A DNA stretch of 64,000 nt from Pseudomonadota bacterium (lineage in GTDB: Bacteria; Pseudomonadota; Alphaproteobacteria; Sphingomonadales; Sphingomonadaceae): the NCBI GenBank assembly GCA_023387085.1, contig JAEWIL010000203.1:1-64000 (forward strand). The letters run 5' to 3'. Below, piece by piece: positions 7,858 through 17,800 of this stretch. Position 1 is the first letter of the stretch. Each line of letters opens with the position of its first letter. The notes under the pieces were generated by a model. It had not been told where the DNA came from and did no database searches. It saw nothing but the letters and a program-made list of their open reading frames with translations. Both the position numbers and the translations under genes were made by a program.

Positions 7858-10800
7858 TCAATGAAAATCCCGCGACTTCGGCAGGATGCGGACGTTGCGC
7901 GGATGTCCATGGCGCTGGGCATGGCCGCGCGGCACTTGCGGATGCTTGACCTCGTCGGCGCGACAGAGTTCGGGATCGAAACCCCGGTCGCTTCCCAGCG
8001 CGTCGAGCATCGCCGTGCGATCGACGATGCGCGTCGCCATCAGGTGGATCACGCCTTCCTTGCTTCGCTGCACTTCGCCCTCGGCGAGCATCAGTCGCGA
8101 TGCCATCACCGCGCGGCGCTGGCGTTCGAAAAGCCGCGCCCAGAGCAGGATGTTGACGATTCCGCTCTCGTCCTCGATCGTGATGAAGATCGCATTGCCC
8201 TTGCCGGGGCGCTGGCGGATCAGCACCACCCCGGCGCTCCGCACGATCGTTCCGTTCTTCGCCGCTGCAACCTCGCGCGCGCTCAGCACGCCCTCGCGCG
8301 CGAAGGCGCCGCGCAGGAACGCCATCGGATGGCCTTTCAGCGACAAGCGTGTCGTCTGGTAATCGGTCAGCACCTGTTCGACCATCGGGGTCGGCGGCAG
8401 CTCTGCATCCTCCTCGAAACCCAGTTCGTTCGCTTCGGCCGCGCCGAACAGCGGCAGCACTCCCTGCCGCACCCGCCGCGCGTCCCACAGCGCGGGTCGC
8501 CGGTCGAGCCCCATCGACCGGCACGCATCGGCCTCGGCGAGCAAGTGTAGCGCCCGCGCGGGCAGCTTGGCGCGGCGAGCAAGGTCCTCGACCGAGGCGA
8601 AGGGCGCGGCGTTGCGTGCATCGGCGATCAGATTGGCCCATTCTTCGCGGAATCCATCGACCTGCCGAAAGCCCAGCCGGAGCGCGAGCGCCCCATCGTC
8701 ACGCCGTTCGAGGCTGTTGTCCCAATGGCTGGTATTGACGTCGATCGCCCGCACCTCGACCCCATGCTCGCGCGCATCGCGCACAAGCTGCGCGGGGGCG
8801 TAGAAGCCCATCGGCTGCGAATTGAGGATGCCGCAGGCGAAGACGGCGGGGTGGTAATGCTTGATCCATGACGAGACATAGACGAGCCGCGCAAAGGACT
8901 GGGCGTGGCTTTCGGGAAAGCCATAGCTGCCAAAACCCTCGATCTGCTTGAAGCAGCGTTCGGCGAAGTCCTTCTCATAACCTCGCGCAACCATGCCATT
9001 GACCATTTTCGCGCCGAAATTTTGTATCGTGCCGACATTGCGAAAGGTGGCCATGGCACGTCGTAATTCATTCGCTTCTGCGGGCGTGAAGCCAGCGGCA
9101 GTGATCGCAAGGTTCATTGCCTGCTCCTGAAAGAGCGGCACGCCGTAAGTGTGGCCCAAGACCTCGCGCAGTTCATTGGGATTATGCGGCGGCGCGGGGG
9201 AGGGGAATTCGACCGGTTCTTCGCCGTTCCGTCGGCGCAGATAGGGATGAACCATGTCGCCCTCGATCGGTCCGGGACGGACGATCGCGACCTGTACGAC
9301 CAGATCATAGAGTTTTCGGGGGCGCAGGCGCGGGAGCATGTTGATCTGCGCGCGACTCTCGACCTGAAAGACGCCGATGCTGTCTCCCCTGCACAACATG
9401 TCGTAAACGGCCGGATCCTTGGAATCGATGTCGAGCTCCAGCGTGTGGTCGCCAAGGCCATGGTCGCGCATCAGGTCGTAGCATTTGCGGATGCAGGTGA
9501 GCATGCCTAGTGCGAGGACATCGACCTTCATCAAGCCCAACGCGTCGATATCGTCCTTGTCCCATTCGATGAAGGTTCGCTTCTCCATCGCGGCATTATG
9601 GATCGGAACCAGCTCGTCGAGCCGTCCCTGAGTGAGCACGAACCCTCCCACATGCTGGGACAAGTGGCGGGGCGCCTTGAGCAATTCGCCGACGAAGCGG
9701 TGCAGGCGTTCGACCTCGCCATTGTGCGGGTTCAGGCCCGCCTCGACGAGCCGTTCGACCGGTACGTCATCACCCCAACTCCCCCAGCTTGTATCGGCGA
9801 GGCGCTGGGTTACATCCTCGCTCAGGCCGAGCGCCTTGCCGACCTCGCGGATCGTGCTGCGCGGCCGGTAGTGAATGACGGTCGCGGCAATCGCGGCGCG
9901 GTCACGCGTATAGCGGTCGTAAATATATTGGATGACCTCTTCACGCCGCTCATGCTCGAAATCGACATCGATATCGGGAGGCTCGTCCCGTTCCGCCGAC
10001 ACAAACCGAGAGAAGAGCAGCTTATGTTCGTCGGGATCGACCGAGGTAATTCCCAGCAGAAAGCAGACGATTGAATTGGCGGCGGACCCCCGGCCCTGGC
10101 ACAGGATTGGAGGTTTCTGCGCGCGCGCGAAACGGACGAGATCGTAGACGGTGAGGAAGTAATAAACATAGTTCCGCTTCCGGATCAGGCGGAGTTCGTT
10201 CCCGACCATCTGGCGGATTTTCGGTTTCAGCGGGGCGCCATAGCGTTTCTCCGCCGCCGTCTTCACCAGATGGTGGAGATAGTTGAACGGCTTCCAGCCC
10301 GGCGGCACCGGCTCGTGCGGATATTCGTAGCGCAGGTCTTCGAGATCGAAACGGATGCGAGCGAGCAGCTTCGCGCTTTGCTCGATTGTCATGGGATAGC
10401 CGCCGAACAGACGCTTCATCTCGGCGGGCGCTTTCAGATAACGCTCGCCATTGGCGCGCAGCCTCTTGCCGGCTTTTGAGAGCGTCGTTCCTTCGCGGAT
10501 ACAGGTGATAATGTCGTGTAGCGGACGTTGTTCCCGGGTTGCGTAAAGCGCGTCGTTGGTTGCGAGCAGCGGTACGCCCGTTGCCGCCGACAGCCGTTGG
10601 AGCGCCGCCAGCCGGCGCGCGTCGGCTCCCGATTGCGGCATTGTCGCCGCCAGCCATACCGATTTTGGGCGCGCCTGTTTGAGAGTGCGGAGCAGCGTTT
10701 CATCGCCTTCCATCGCGATCAGCAACAGGTCGTCGCAATGGTCGAGCAGGTCTGCAATGGTTAGGAGGCACTCGCCCTTCTGGGCGCGCAGATTACCGGT

Positions 10801-11136
10801 CGATAGAAGACGCGTCAGTCGTCCCCATCCGTGACGGCTCACCGGATAGGCGACGATGTCGGGGGTGTCATCGGCGAAGACGAGCCGTGCGCCGACCGCC
10901 AGCCGGAAACCCGCCACCATCTCGGGCTTCTTGACCTGCAGCTCTTTCAGAAAGGCCCATGCCCGCACCACCCCCGCGACACTGTTGCGGTCGGCGATAC
11001 CGATGCCCGCCATGCCGAGTTCCAGCGCGCGCGCTACCATCTCGGCTGGGTGCGAGGCGCCGCGCAGGAAGCTGTAGTTGGTCGCGGCGACCAGTTCGGC
11101 GAAACCGGGTTCGGGGTCGGCAGGCACTTCGTTCAT
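7858..11136 (-). CDS. dnaE2: Error-prone DNA polymerase III alpha subunit DnaE2 (ImuC)
   Basis: 1092-residue C-family polymerase, the translesion synthesis member of the ImuA-ImuB-DnaE2 mutasome. An N-terminal PHP domain (SFLRGASHPAEMV, ~22-34; ADRNSVAGVVRA, ~48-59) is followed by the polymerase core with QGRGSAANS (~347) and the catalytic PDIDVDF (~387-393) carrying the metal-binding Asp pair. Helix-hairpin-helix and OB-fold regions follow, ending in the family tail IPKSRDFH-like (here LPKSRDFH). The start overlaps the imuB stop by 4 bases. It lacks the tau- and clamp-binding extensions of replicative DnaE1. Confidence 0.96.
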   Translation of the reverse strand: MNEVPADPEPGFAELVAATNYSFLRGASHPAEMVARALELGMAGIGIADRNSVAGVVRAWAFLKELQVKKPEMVAGFRLAVGARLVFADDTPDIVAYPVSRHGWGRLTRLLSTGNLRAQKGECLLTIADLLDHCDDLLLIAMEGDETLLRTLKQARPKSVWLAATMPQSGADARRLAALQRLSAATGVPLLATNDALYATREQRPLHDIITCIREGTTLSKAGKRLRANGERYLKAPAEMKRLFGGYPMTIEQSAKLLARIRFDLEDLRYEYPHEPVPPGWKPFNYLHHLVKTAAEKRYGAPLKPKIRQMVGNELRLIRKRNYVYYFLTVYDLVRFARAQKPPILCQGRGSAANSIVCFLLGITSVDPDEHKLLFSRFVSAERDEPPDIDVDFEHERREEVIQYIYDRYTRDRAAIAATVIHYRPRSTIREVGKALGLSEDVTQRLADTSWGSWGDDVPVERLVEAGLNPHNGEVERLHRFVGELLKAPRHLSQHVGGFVLTQGRLDELVPIHNAAMEKRTFIEWDKDDIDALGLMKVDVLALGMLTCIRKCYDLMRDHGLGDHTLELDIDSKDPAVYDMLCRGDSIGVFQVESRAQINMLPRLRPRKLYDLVVQVAIVRPGPIEGDMVHPYLRRRNGEEPVEFPSPAPPHNPNELREVLGHTYGVPLFQEQAMNLAITAAGFTPAEANELRRAMATFRNVGTIQNFGAKMVNGMVARGYEKDFAERCFKQIEGFGSYGFPESHAQSFARLVYVSSWIKHYHPAVFACGILNSQPMGFYAPAQLVRDAREHGVEVRAIDVNTSHWDNSLERRDDGALALRLGFRQVDGFREEWANLIADARNAAPFASVEDLARRAKLPARALHLLAEADACRSMGLDRRPALWDARRVRQGVLPLFGAAEANELGFEEDAELPPTPMVEQVLTDYQTTRLSLKGHPMAFLRGAFAREGVLSAREVAAAKNGTIVRSAGVVLIRQRPGKGNAIFITIEDESGIVNILLWARLFERQRRAVMASRLMLAEGEVQRSKEGVIHLMATRIVDRTAMLDALGSDRGFDPELCRADEVKHPQVPRGHAQRHGHPRNVRILPKSRDFH

Positions 11137-12683
11137 GCGAACAGCCCGTGGATATACCAGCGCGGGTCGGGCTTCTCGTCGTAAAGCCCGTGGCGAAAGA
11201 GCCAGTAGCGGCGACCCTGCACATCCTCGACGCGGTAATAGTCGCGCGTCAGCCCTGCGTTGTCACGGCGGCGCCACCATTCGGCGGCGATGCGTTCGGG
11301 GCCTTCGTAGCGGCGCACGGCGTGAAAGGCGCGGCGCCAGCGAAAGCGCTGGGGCGGGCCGTCGGGAACCTCGGCGATCACCTCGATCGGCTGCGGCGGA
11401 TCGAACAGATGGAAGGGGCGCGCCGGGGGCTCGCCGGGTTCCGGAGCCTGCCAGCGTGCGGGCGGCGGCGCGTCGATCGCGGGCAGCGCGAGCTGCGCCT
11501 GCTCGGGAATATGAGTGTCGGCGGCGATCAATTTTCTGACGCGACCGCGCCCGAGGCGCGTTGTCATCCGGTCGACGAGTTCTTCGATCGCCGCTTCCCG
11601 CACCGCGCCGCCTTCGAGTTTCAGTTGCCCTGCGCCGAGCGGATCGAGTCGCGGCACCGCGAGGCGGATCATGTCGAACCCGAAACCGGGATCGAGCGGA
11701 TCGGCGAGGCTGTCGATCCGCTCGGCGAACAGCCGCATGACGAGCCTGGCATCGCGCGTCGCATGGCCGGTCTCGACCTCGATGCTGCGCGCGAGGCCGT
11801 CGCTGCGGAAGAAGGTCGCGCGGAAATGCCGGCCGCCCTTGCCGCGTCCGGAAAGCGCTTCGATTGCTTCTCCGGCAAGCTCGGCGAGGACTTTTGTCGC
11901 ATGCGCGCTGCTGCCGAGCGGCTCAGCGAAGCGGCGCTCGACCATTACCGGGGGCAGGGCGATGCGCGGGTCGAACGGACTCGGCGCGTCGCCCAACAGG
12001 CGGCGGAGCGCGCTCACGGCATCCGCGCCGAAGCGCGCGGCGATATTCGCCATCGGGCGGCTTGCAAGGTCGCCAATCGTCTTCAATCCCGCGCGAACGA
12101 GCGCGGTCGTCGCTTCGGCTTCGAGTTCGAGCGCGGCGACGGGCAGGCGGCGCACTGCCTGGTCCTCGTCGGGTGCGGGGCGCGTCTGATAACGCGCCAG
12201 CGCGCGCGCCGCATCGGCGGTCGGGCCGAGCGCCGACCGCACGCTCATGCCGAGACGCGACAGGCGCATCTCGATGTCCTCGACCAGCGCCGCTTCTCCC
12301 CCGAACAGAGGCTCGGCACCCGCGATGTCGAGGATCAGCCCGTCGGGCGCATCGAGCGCGACGAGCGGCGAGTAGCGATTGCAGCCAAGCGCCAGCCGGT
12401 CGAGCCAGGCATGATCGGCGACCGGATCGTGGGCGACGACGATCAGGCCGAGCACCTGCGCGCGGGCGTCGGCGAGCGGCATGCCGGGGAAAAGGCCGAC
12501 CGCCTGCGCGTGGGCGTCGACGCTTGCGATACGGAGCGCGCCGCGCAGCTTTTCGGCAAAGACCAGCGGGGCGTCAGGCGGCCGCGGCGCCGTGCGGCAA
12601 AGCCGCTCGGCGGGCAGGTACGGAAAGAACAGCGCCAGATAGCGCCGCCTCGCCGGATGCGGACCCAAAGCTTTTTTCGTCAT
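11133..12683 (-). CDS. imuB: ImuB, inactive Y-family polymerase-like protein of the SOS mutasome
   Basis: 516-residue Y-family fold protein that bridges DnaE2, ImuA and the sliding clamp. The N-terminus reads RRRYLALFFPYLPAERL where active Y-polymerases have a DxD-type metal site; that acidic motif is absent, as known for ImuB, so catalysis is assigned to DnaE2. Internal LDAPDGLILDIAGAEPLFGGE is typical of the family. The ATG at 12683 was chosen because it puts the conserved RRYLALFFP at the N-terminus. This places the start 110 bases inside imuA. The same frame is open further upstream but only as a shadow of imuA. Confidence 0.93.
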   Translation of the reverse strand: MTKKALGPHPARRRYLALFFPYLPAERLCRTAPRPPDAPLVFAEKLRGALRIASVDAHAQAVGLFPGMPLADARAQVLGLIVVAHDPVADHAWLDRLALGCNRYSPLVALDAPDGLILDIAGAEPLFGGEAALVEDIEMRLSRLGMSVRSALGPTADAARALARYQTRPAPDEDQAVRRLPVAALELEAEATTALVRAGLKTIGDLASRPMANIAARFGADAVSALRRLLGDAPSPFDPRIALPPVMVERRFAEPLGSSAHATKVLAELAGEAIEALSGRGKGGRHFRATFFRSDGLARSIEVETGHATRDARLVMRLFAERIDSLADPLDPGFGFDMIRLAVPRLDPLGAGQLKLEGGAVREAAIEELVDRMTTRLGRGRVRKLIAADTHIPEQAQLALPAIDAPPPARWQAPEPGEPPARPFHLFDPPQPIEVIAEVPDGPPQRFRWRRAFHAVRRYEGPERIAAEWWRRRDNAGLTRDYYRVEDVQGRRYWLFRHGLYDEKPDPRWYIHGLFA

Positions 12684-13374
12684 GGTTCCAGTCCAGTCGC
12701 CAGCATCCGCCCGGGGGGCCGGCACGCCAGCGCAGCAGTTCGAGATCGAAGGCGGGCGCGCCGGGCGCATTGGCTTCGCGTTCGTGCGACGCCGCCGCGG
12801 CGACGCTCCAGCGCGTTTCGGCGACGCTAGCTGCGGGGGCGGCATTGAGTCGGAGCATCAGCAGCGTCGTCCCGGCCTCGCGCGCGCCGAGCGCGAGGCG
12901 GCGTCCCGCGGTAAGGTCGAACAAGGGGAATTTTCCCCAGCTTTCGACGATCACGGCTGCCGACCCGGAACAACGGATCGCATCGTTCGCGCAGGCGAGC
13001 AGCATCTTCGGGTCGGGGGTTTCGACGAGCAGCAACCGGTCGGGATCGCCGCCAAGCTCGGCGATGCCGGGCGCATAGATATGTCCGGCGCGGTTCGCCG
13101 AATCGGTTGTCCGTAGCCAGATCAGCGGCGCCTGGCCGGGGGTGCGGAGCGCGAGCAGCGCGGCGAAGGCCGCTGCGCTCGTGCCGTCGAGCGCGTCGGC
13201 AGCGAAAAATTCATGGCACCGTCCGATCGCGAGCCCGCCGCCGAGCGCGGCGTCGAATGGCGCATGACCGCTCGCCAGCCATCCCTCGACCGGGCGGCTT
13301 GCGGGGCCACCATCGGCGGCCAGCCGGGCGATACGCTTGCGCAACCCGGCGAGTTGAGAAGACGACTCGCGCAT
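12574..13374 (-). CDS. imuA: ImuA, RecA-fold accessory protein of the SOS mutasome
   Basis: 266-residue protein of the ImuA (SulA/RecA-like) family, which binds RecA and ImuB and is needed for damage-induced mutagenesis. Family features include LASGHAPFDAALGGGLAIGRCHEFF near residues 30-55 and the tail block WRLDWNHDEK. The last ~35 codons overlap imuB in another phase. First gene of imuA-imuB-dnaE2. An AGGAA ribosome site lies 6 bases before the ATG and is itself inside the LexA box. Confidence 0.9.
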   Translation of the reverse strand: MRESSSQLAGLRKRIARLAADGGPASRPVEGWLASGHAPFDAALGGGLAIGRCHEFFAADALDGTSAAAFAALLALRTPGQAPLIWLRTTDSANRAGHIYAPGIAELGGDPDRLLLVETPDPKMLLACANDAIRCSGSAAVIVESWGKFPLFDLTAGRRLALGAREAGTTLLMLRLNAAPAASVAETRWSVAAAASHEREANAPGAPAFDLELLRWRAGPPGGCWRLDWNHDEKSFGSASGEAALSGAVLSVPARRAALPHGAAAA

Positions 13375-13378
13375 ATAT

Positions 13379-13423
13379 GTTCCTGATTTGTTCTATTAGC
13401 GCGCGAGCGTCGGCAATTGTCAA
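13379..13423 (-). promoter_or_regulatory. SOS (LexA) box and promoter of imuA-imuB-dnaE2
   Basis: GTTCCTGATTTGTTC at 13379-13393 is a perfect GTTC-N7-GTTC, the alphaproteobacterial LexA site. On the minus strand a TTGACA -35 (13418-13423) stands 18-19 bases from a TAATAG/CTAATA -10 (13393-13399). The box therefore covers the -10 end, the start point and the ribosome site of imuA. LexA bound here would block initiation until RecA-induced cleavage. The site's place before the classical SOS cassette makes the call strong. Confidence 0.92.
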
Positions 13424-13445
13424 GAAAGAGTCGGACGGTTTCGGC

Positions 13446-14846
13446 TTAGGGGGTGTCCGAACCGGCGGCGCTGTCGCCGCCCAAGGCGCGGAACAGCGCG
13501 ATCCGTGTCTGGACGAGCAGCAACTCTGTCCCGATCTCGCTCCGCCGCGCCGCATAGAGGCTGCGCTGCGCATCGAGGCTGGTCAGGAAGCTGTCGATTC
13601 CGCCCTTGTAGCGCGCGTCGGTGAGCATTGCGGTGTCGGCCGCAGCGCGGCTATTCGCGGCGGCGGCACGAACGCGCTCCGCAATCGTGCCCTGTACCGC
13701 CAGCGCATCGGCGACCTCGCGGAACGCGGTCTGGATTGCGCCTTCATAGCCTGCGACCGCGGCGTCGCGCTGCGCCTTGGTCACGTCGACACCGGCGCGG
13801 CGGCCACCGAAATCGAAGAGCGTCGCGCTCGCATCGCCGCCGGCCGACCAGTTGAACGACCCGCCGTCGAACAGGCTTCCCAGCGCATCGCTCGCGAACC
13901 CGAGCAGCCCGGTCAGCGAAATCGTCGGGAACAGTCGCGCGCGTGCAACGCCGATATCGGCATTGGCGGCGCGCAGGCGATATTCGGCCTCGATCACGTC
14001 GGGGCGGCGGAGCAGTATCTGTGAATTCACGCCGGCGGGCAGCGCCACAACGCCCGGTGTCACGTCGGCGAGGCTCGCAGGGAGCAGCGCACGATCGATA
14101 TCGGCACCCACGAGCAGCCGGATCAGATTTTCGTCCTGCGCGAGCGCGGTTTTCTGTTGCGCGATCGAATCCTCGGCGGTGGCGAGGATCTGCTCGGCCT
14201 GACGCAGGTCGGTGCGCGGCGCGACGCCGCCGTCGAGCCGCGCCTTGGTCAGCCGGACGCTTTCGCGCGCGTTGGCGGCGGTATCCTCGGCGATTTTCAG
14301 CAGGTCGCGGTCGGCGCCATAGCCCGCCCAGATGGTCGCAAGGTCGGCGATCAGGCCGAGCCGAACCGTGCGCGATGCCGCTTCGGTCGCCAGCGCGCTA
14401 TTGCGGTCGGACTCGGCGGCGTTGGCGAGGCGGCCGAACAGGTCGAGCTCGAACGCGGTGATCCCGCCGCGCAGCGAAAAATCGCCGGCGCCGTTGCCGC
14501 TGCCGCCACTGTCGGAATAGCCCGCGCCCGCGCTGACCCCGAGCGCGGGAAATTGGCCGGCCCGGCTGACGCGGGCCTGCGCGCGCGCAGCAGCGACATT
14601 GGCATAGGCGACGCGCAGATCGCGATTATTCTCCAGCGCCTGATCGACCAAGCGTTGAAGCCGCGTGTCGGCGAAAATCGTCTTGTACGACAGGACCGGG
14701 AGCGCGGCCTCGCTTTGCAGCAGATAGGCGTCGCCGACGGGCCAGCTCTGCGGCACCGGCGGCGCGGGCAGCACCGTCTTCGGCGCGAGCGAGCAGCCGG
14801 CGAGGAGTAGCGGGGTCGCGATCAGGAGGAGGGCGCGCTGTTTCAT
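13446..14846 (-). CDS. RND efflux outer membrane factor lipoprotein (OprM/NodT family)
   Basis: 466-residue TolC-like channel. A lipoprotein signal peptide with lipobox LLAGC (Cys at 18) marks acylation and outer-membrane anchoring. Two repeats of the outer membrane efflux fold follow: residues ~60-250, with the long coiled-coil helices (NNRDLRVAYANVAAARAQ), and ~265-455, with RRPDVIEAEYRLRAANADI, a typical family block. Third gene of the efflux operon; its ATG overlaps the permease stop by 4 bases. The downstream 71 bases hold only the imuA promoter. Confidence 0.93.
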   Translation of the reverse strand: MKQRALLLIATPLLLAGCSLAPKTVLPAPPVPQSWPVGDAYLLQSEAALPVLSYKTIFADTRLQRLVDQALENNRDLRVAYANVAAARAQARVSRAGQFPALGVSAGAGYSDSGGSGNGAGDFSLRGGITAFELDLFGRLANAAESDRNSALATEAASRTVRLGLIADLATIWAGYGADRDLLKIAEDTAANARESVRLTKARLDGGVAPRTDLRQAEQILATAEDSIAQQKTALAQDENLIRLLVGADIDRALLPASLADVTPGVVALPAGVNSQILLRRPDVIEAEYRLRAANADIGVARARLFPTISLTGLLGFASDALGSLFDGGSFNWSAGGDASATLFDFGGRRAGVDVTKAQRDAAVAGYEGAIQTAFREVADALAVQGTIAERVRAAAANSRAAADTAMLTDARYKGGIDSFLTSLDAQRSLYAARRSEIGTELLLVQTRIALFRALGGDSAAGSDTP

Positions 14847-17800
14847 GTCGTCACCCCGGTTCCGCCGTCCTTCCTGCCGAATCGCGCGCGCACCGCCGCG
14901 AGTCCGTCGCGTACGCCGCGGCGGACGAGGACGAAGAAGAGCGGGATGAAGAAGATCGCGAGCAGTGCCGCGGTCAGCATGCCACCGATCACCGCGGTGC
15001 CGATCGCGACGCGACTGTTCGCACCGGCGCCGGTCGCAATCGCGAGCGGCAGCACACCGAAGATGAAGGCGAAGCTCGTCATCAGGATCGGACGCAGACG
15101 AATGCGCGCCGCCTCAATTGCCGCCTCGATCACGCGCTTGCCCTTGCGCTCCTCCTGCTCGGCGAACTCGATCATCAGGATCGCATTCTTCGCCGCGAGC
15201 CCCATCGTCGTCAGCAGGCCGATTTGAAGATAGACGTCGTTCTCGAGCCCGCGCAGCGTCACCGCGAACACCGATCCGACGAGCCCGAGCGGAATGATCA
15301 GCAGTACCGCGAGCGGGATCGACCAGCTCTCGTAAAGCGCTGCAAGGCAGAGGAAGACGACGAGCAGCGACAGCGCATACAGCAGCGGCGCCTGCCCCGA
15401 CGACAGACGCTCCTGATAAGAGGATCCTGCCCAGGCAACGCTGGTGCCCGGAATCTCGGCTGCCATCCGCTCCATCTCGTCCATCGCCTCGCCCGAGCTG
15501 GTCCCGGCGGCGGGCTGGCCGGAGATCTCGAAGGCGGGGACGCCCTGGAAGCGCGAGGTGCTGCTGGGGGTGGTCGACCATCCGATGTCGGCAAAGGCCG
15601 AGAAGGGCGACATTTCGCCGTCCGACGAGCGGACATACCATTGGCCGAGATCTTCTGGTTTCGCGCGATATTGCGCATCGCCCTGGACATAGACGCGCTT
15701 GACGCGTCCCTTGTCGATGAAATCGTTGACATAGCGACCGCCCCAGGCGGTCGACAGCGTGTTGTTCACATCGGCGTTGGTGAGGCCATAGGCGGTCAGC
15801 CGCTGCGTATCGACGTCGATCTTCAGCGTCGCGACATCGGGAAGGTCGGAGAGGCGCACCGAGGTCAGTTTCGGATTGGCGTTCGCCATATCGAGCAGTT
15901 TATCGCGCGCCGCGATGAATTCCTCGCGGCTCATCCCGCCACGGTTCTGAAACTCCATCGTAAAGCCCGACGTATCGCCGAGTCCGCGCACCGCGCCGGG
16001 GACAAGCGCAAAAATCTGCGCGTCGCGGAGCCCCGATAGCGCCTTGCGCGTCCGGTCGGCGATCGCATCGGCGGTATTTTCCTTGCCCGGCCGCGAATCC
16101 CAGTCGACCAGGTTGATGAAGCCTTGCCCGGTGTTCTGGCCGACCGCGCCGCCGCCTCCGCCGCCGCCCGCGACAAGGAACAGCGCGCCGACGTTCGCCT
16201 TTTCCTGCGTCAGCAGATATTTCTCGATCTGGTCGCGGACTTCCAGCGTGCGTTCCTGCGTCGCACCGGCAGGCAGGCGGAACTGGATCGAGACGCGGCC
16301 CTGATCCTCGTTCGGCAGGAAGCCGCCCGGCAGCCGCACGAACAATATGGCAAGCAGCGCGAGGATCAGCAGATAGAGGCCCAGAAAGCGCCACTTGCGG
16401 TCGACGACCTTGGTCACGCTGCCTACGTAACGCTTGACCGTATTGTCGAAGCGGGTGTTGAAACCATCCTGCGCACGCTTCATCGCGGCGTGAAAACGCG
16501 GGAAGCGGTGCGGCCCCTCGGGCGCTTCGCCATGCGCCAGCCGGGGTTTGAGCAGGGTCGAGGTCAGCGCGGGGCTGAGGATCAGCGCGACGAGCACCGA
16601 CAGCGCCATCGCCGAGACGATGGTGACCGAAAACTGGCGATAGATGACGCCGGTCGAGCCGCCGAAAAAGGCCATCGGCAGGAACACCGCCGACAGCACG
16701 AGCGCGATCGCGATCAGCGCGACCTGTAATTCCTTCATCGACTCGATCGTCGCCTCGCGCGCCGACATGCCGGGATTTTCTTCCATCAACCGTTCGACAT
16801 TCTCGACGACGACGATCGCGTCGTCGACCAGCAGCCCGATCGCCAGCGTCAGCCCGAACAGGGTCAGCGTGTTGATCGTGAATCCCAATATATAAAAGAC
16901 GCCGAAGGTACCGAGCAGCACGACCGGCACCGCGATCGCGGGGATCAACACCGCCCGCCAGCTTTGCAGGAAGACGAACATGACCAGGACGACGAGCAGG
17001 ATCGCCTCGAACAGCGATTTCTGCACCTCGCTGACCGACAGCTTGATGAAGGCGGTCGCATCATTGGCATAGCTGTAGGTCAGGCCGTCGGGGAAATCGG
17101 CGGACAGTTCCTCCATGCGCGTCTTGACGCGGTCGGCGGTTTCGAGCGCGTCGGAGCCGGGCGACAGCGAGATCGACATGCCGGCACCCGGATGACCGTT
17201 GATGCGGACGATCGTCGCGTAATTTTCGGCGCCGATCTCGACCCGCGCGATATCCTTGATCCGTACGCTTGACCCGTCGGGCAGCGTCTTGAGGACGATA
17301 TTCTCGAACTGTTCGGCGGTCTGGAGCCGCGACTGTGCGGTCACGGTCGCATTGAGCATCTGCCCCTTGGGTGCCGGCGTACCGCCGACCTCGCCCGCCG
17401 CGACTTCGGCATTCTGCGCGGTGATCGCATTGACGACGTCGCCAGGCATCAGCGATACGGCGGCGAGCCGCTGCGGGTTCAGCCAGATCCGCATCGCATG
17501 CGGCGACCCGAACACATTTACATCGCCGACGCCCTCGACGCGCGACAGCGGGTCCTGGATATTCGACGACAGATAATCGGACACGTCCTGGAACGAGCGC
17601 GTATCGGTCGTGTCATAGACGCCGACAAGCAGCAGTGTATCCGAATTGGCCTTGGTGACGCGAATACCCTGGCTTTGCACCTGCTGTGGCAGGCGCGAGA
17701 TCGCCGAGGCGATCTTGTTCTGCACCTGCACCTGCGCGATGTCGGGGTCGGTCCCTTTGGCGAAGATCGCGGTGATGGTCGCCTGCCCGCGCGAGCTCGA

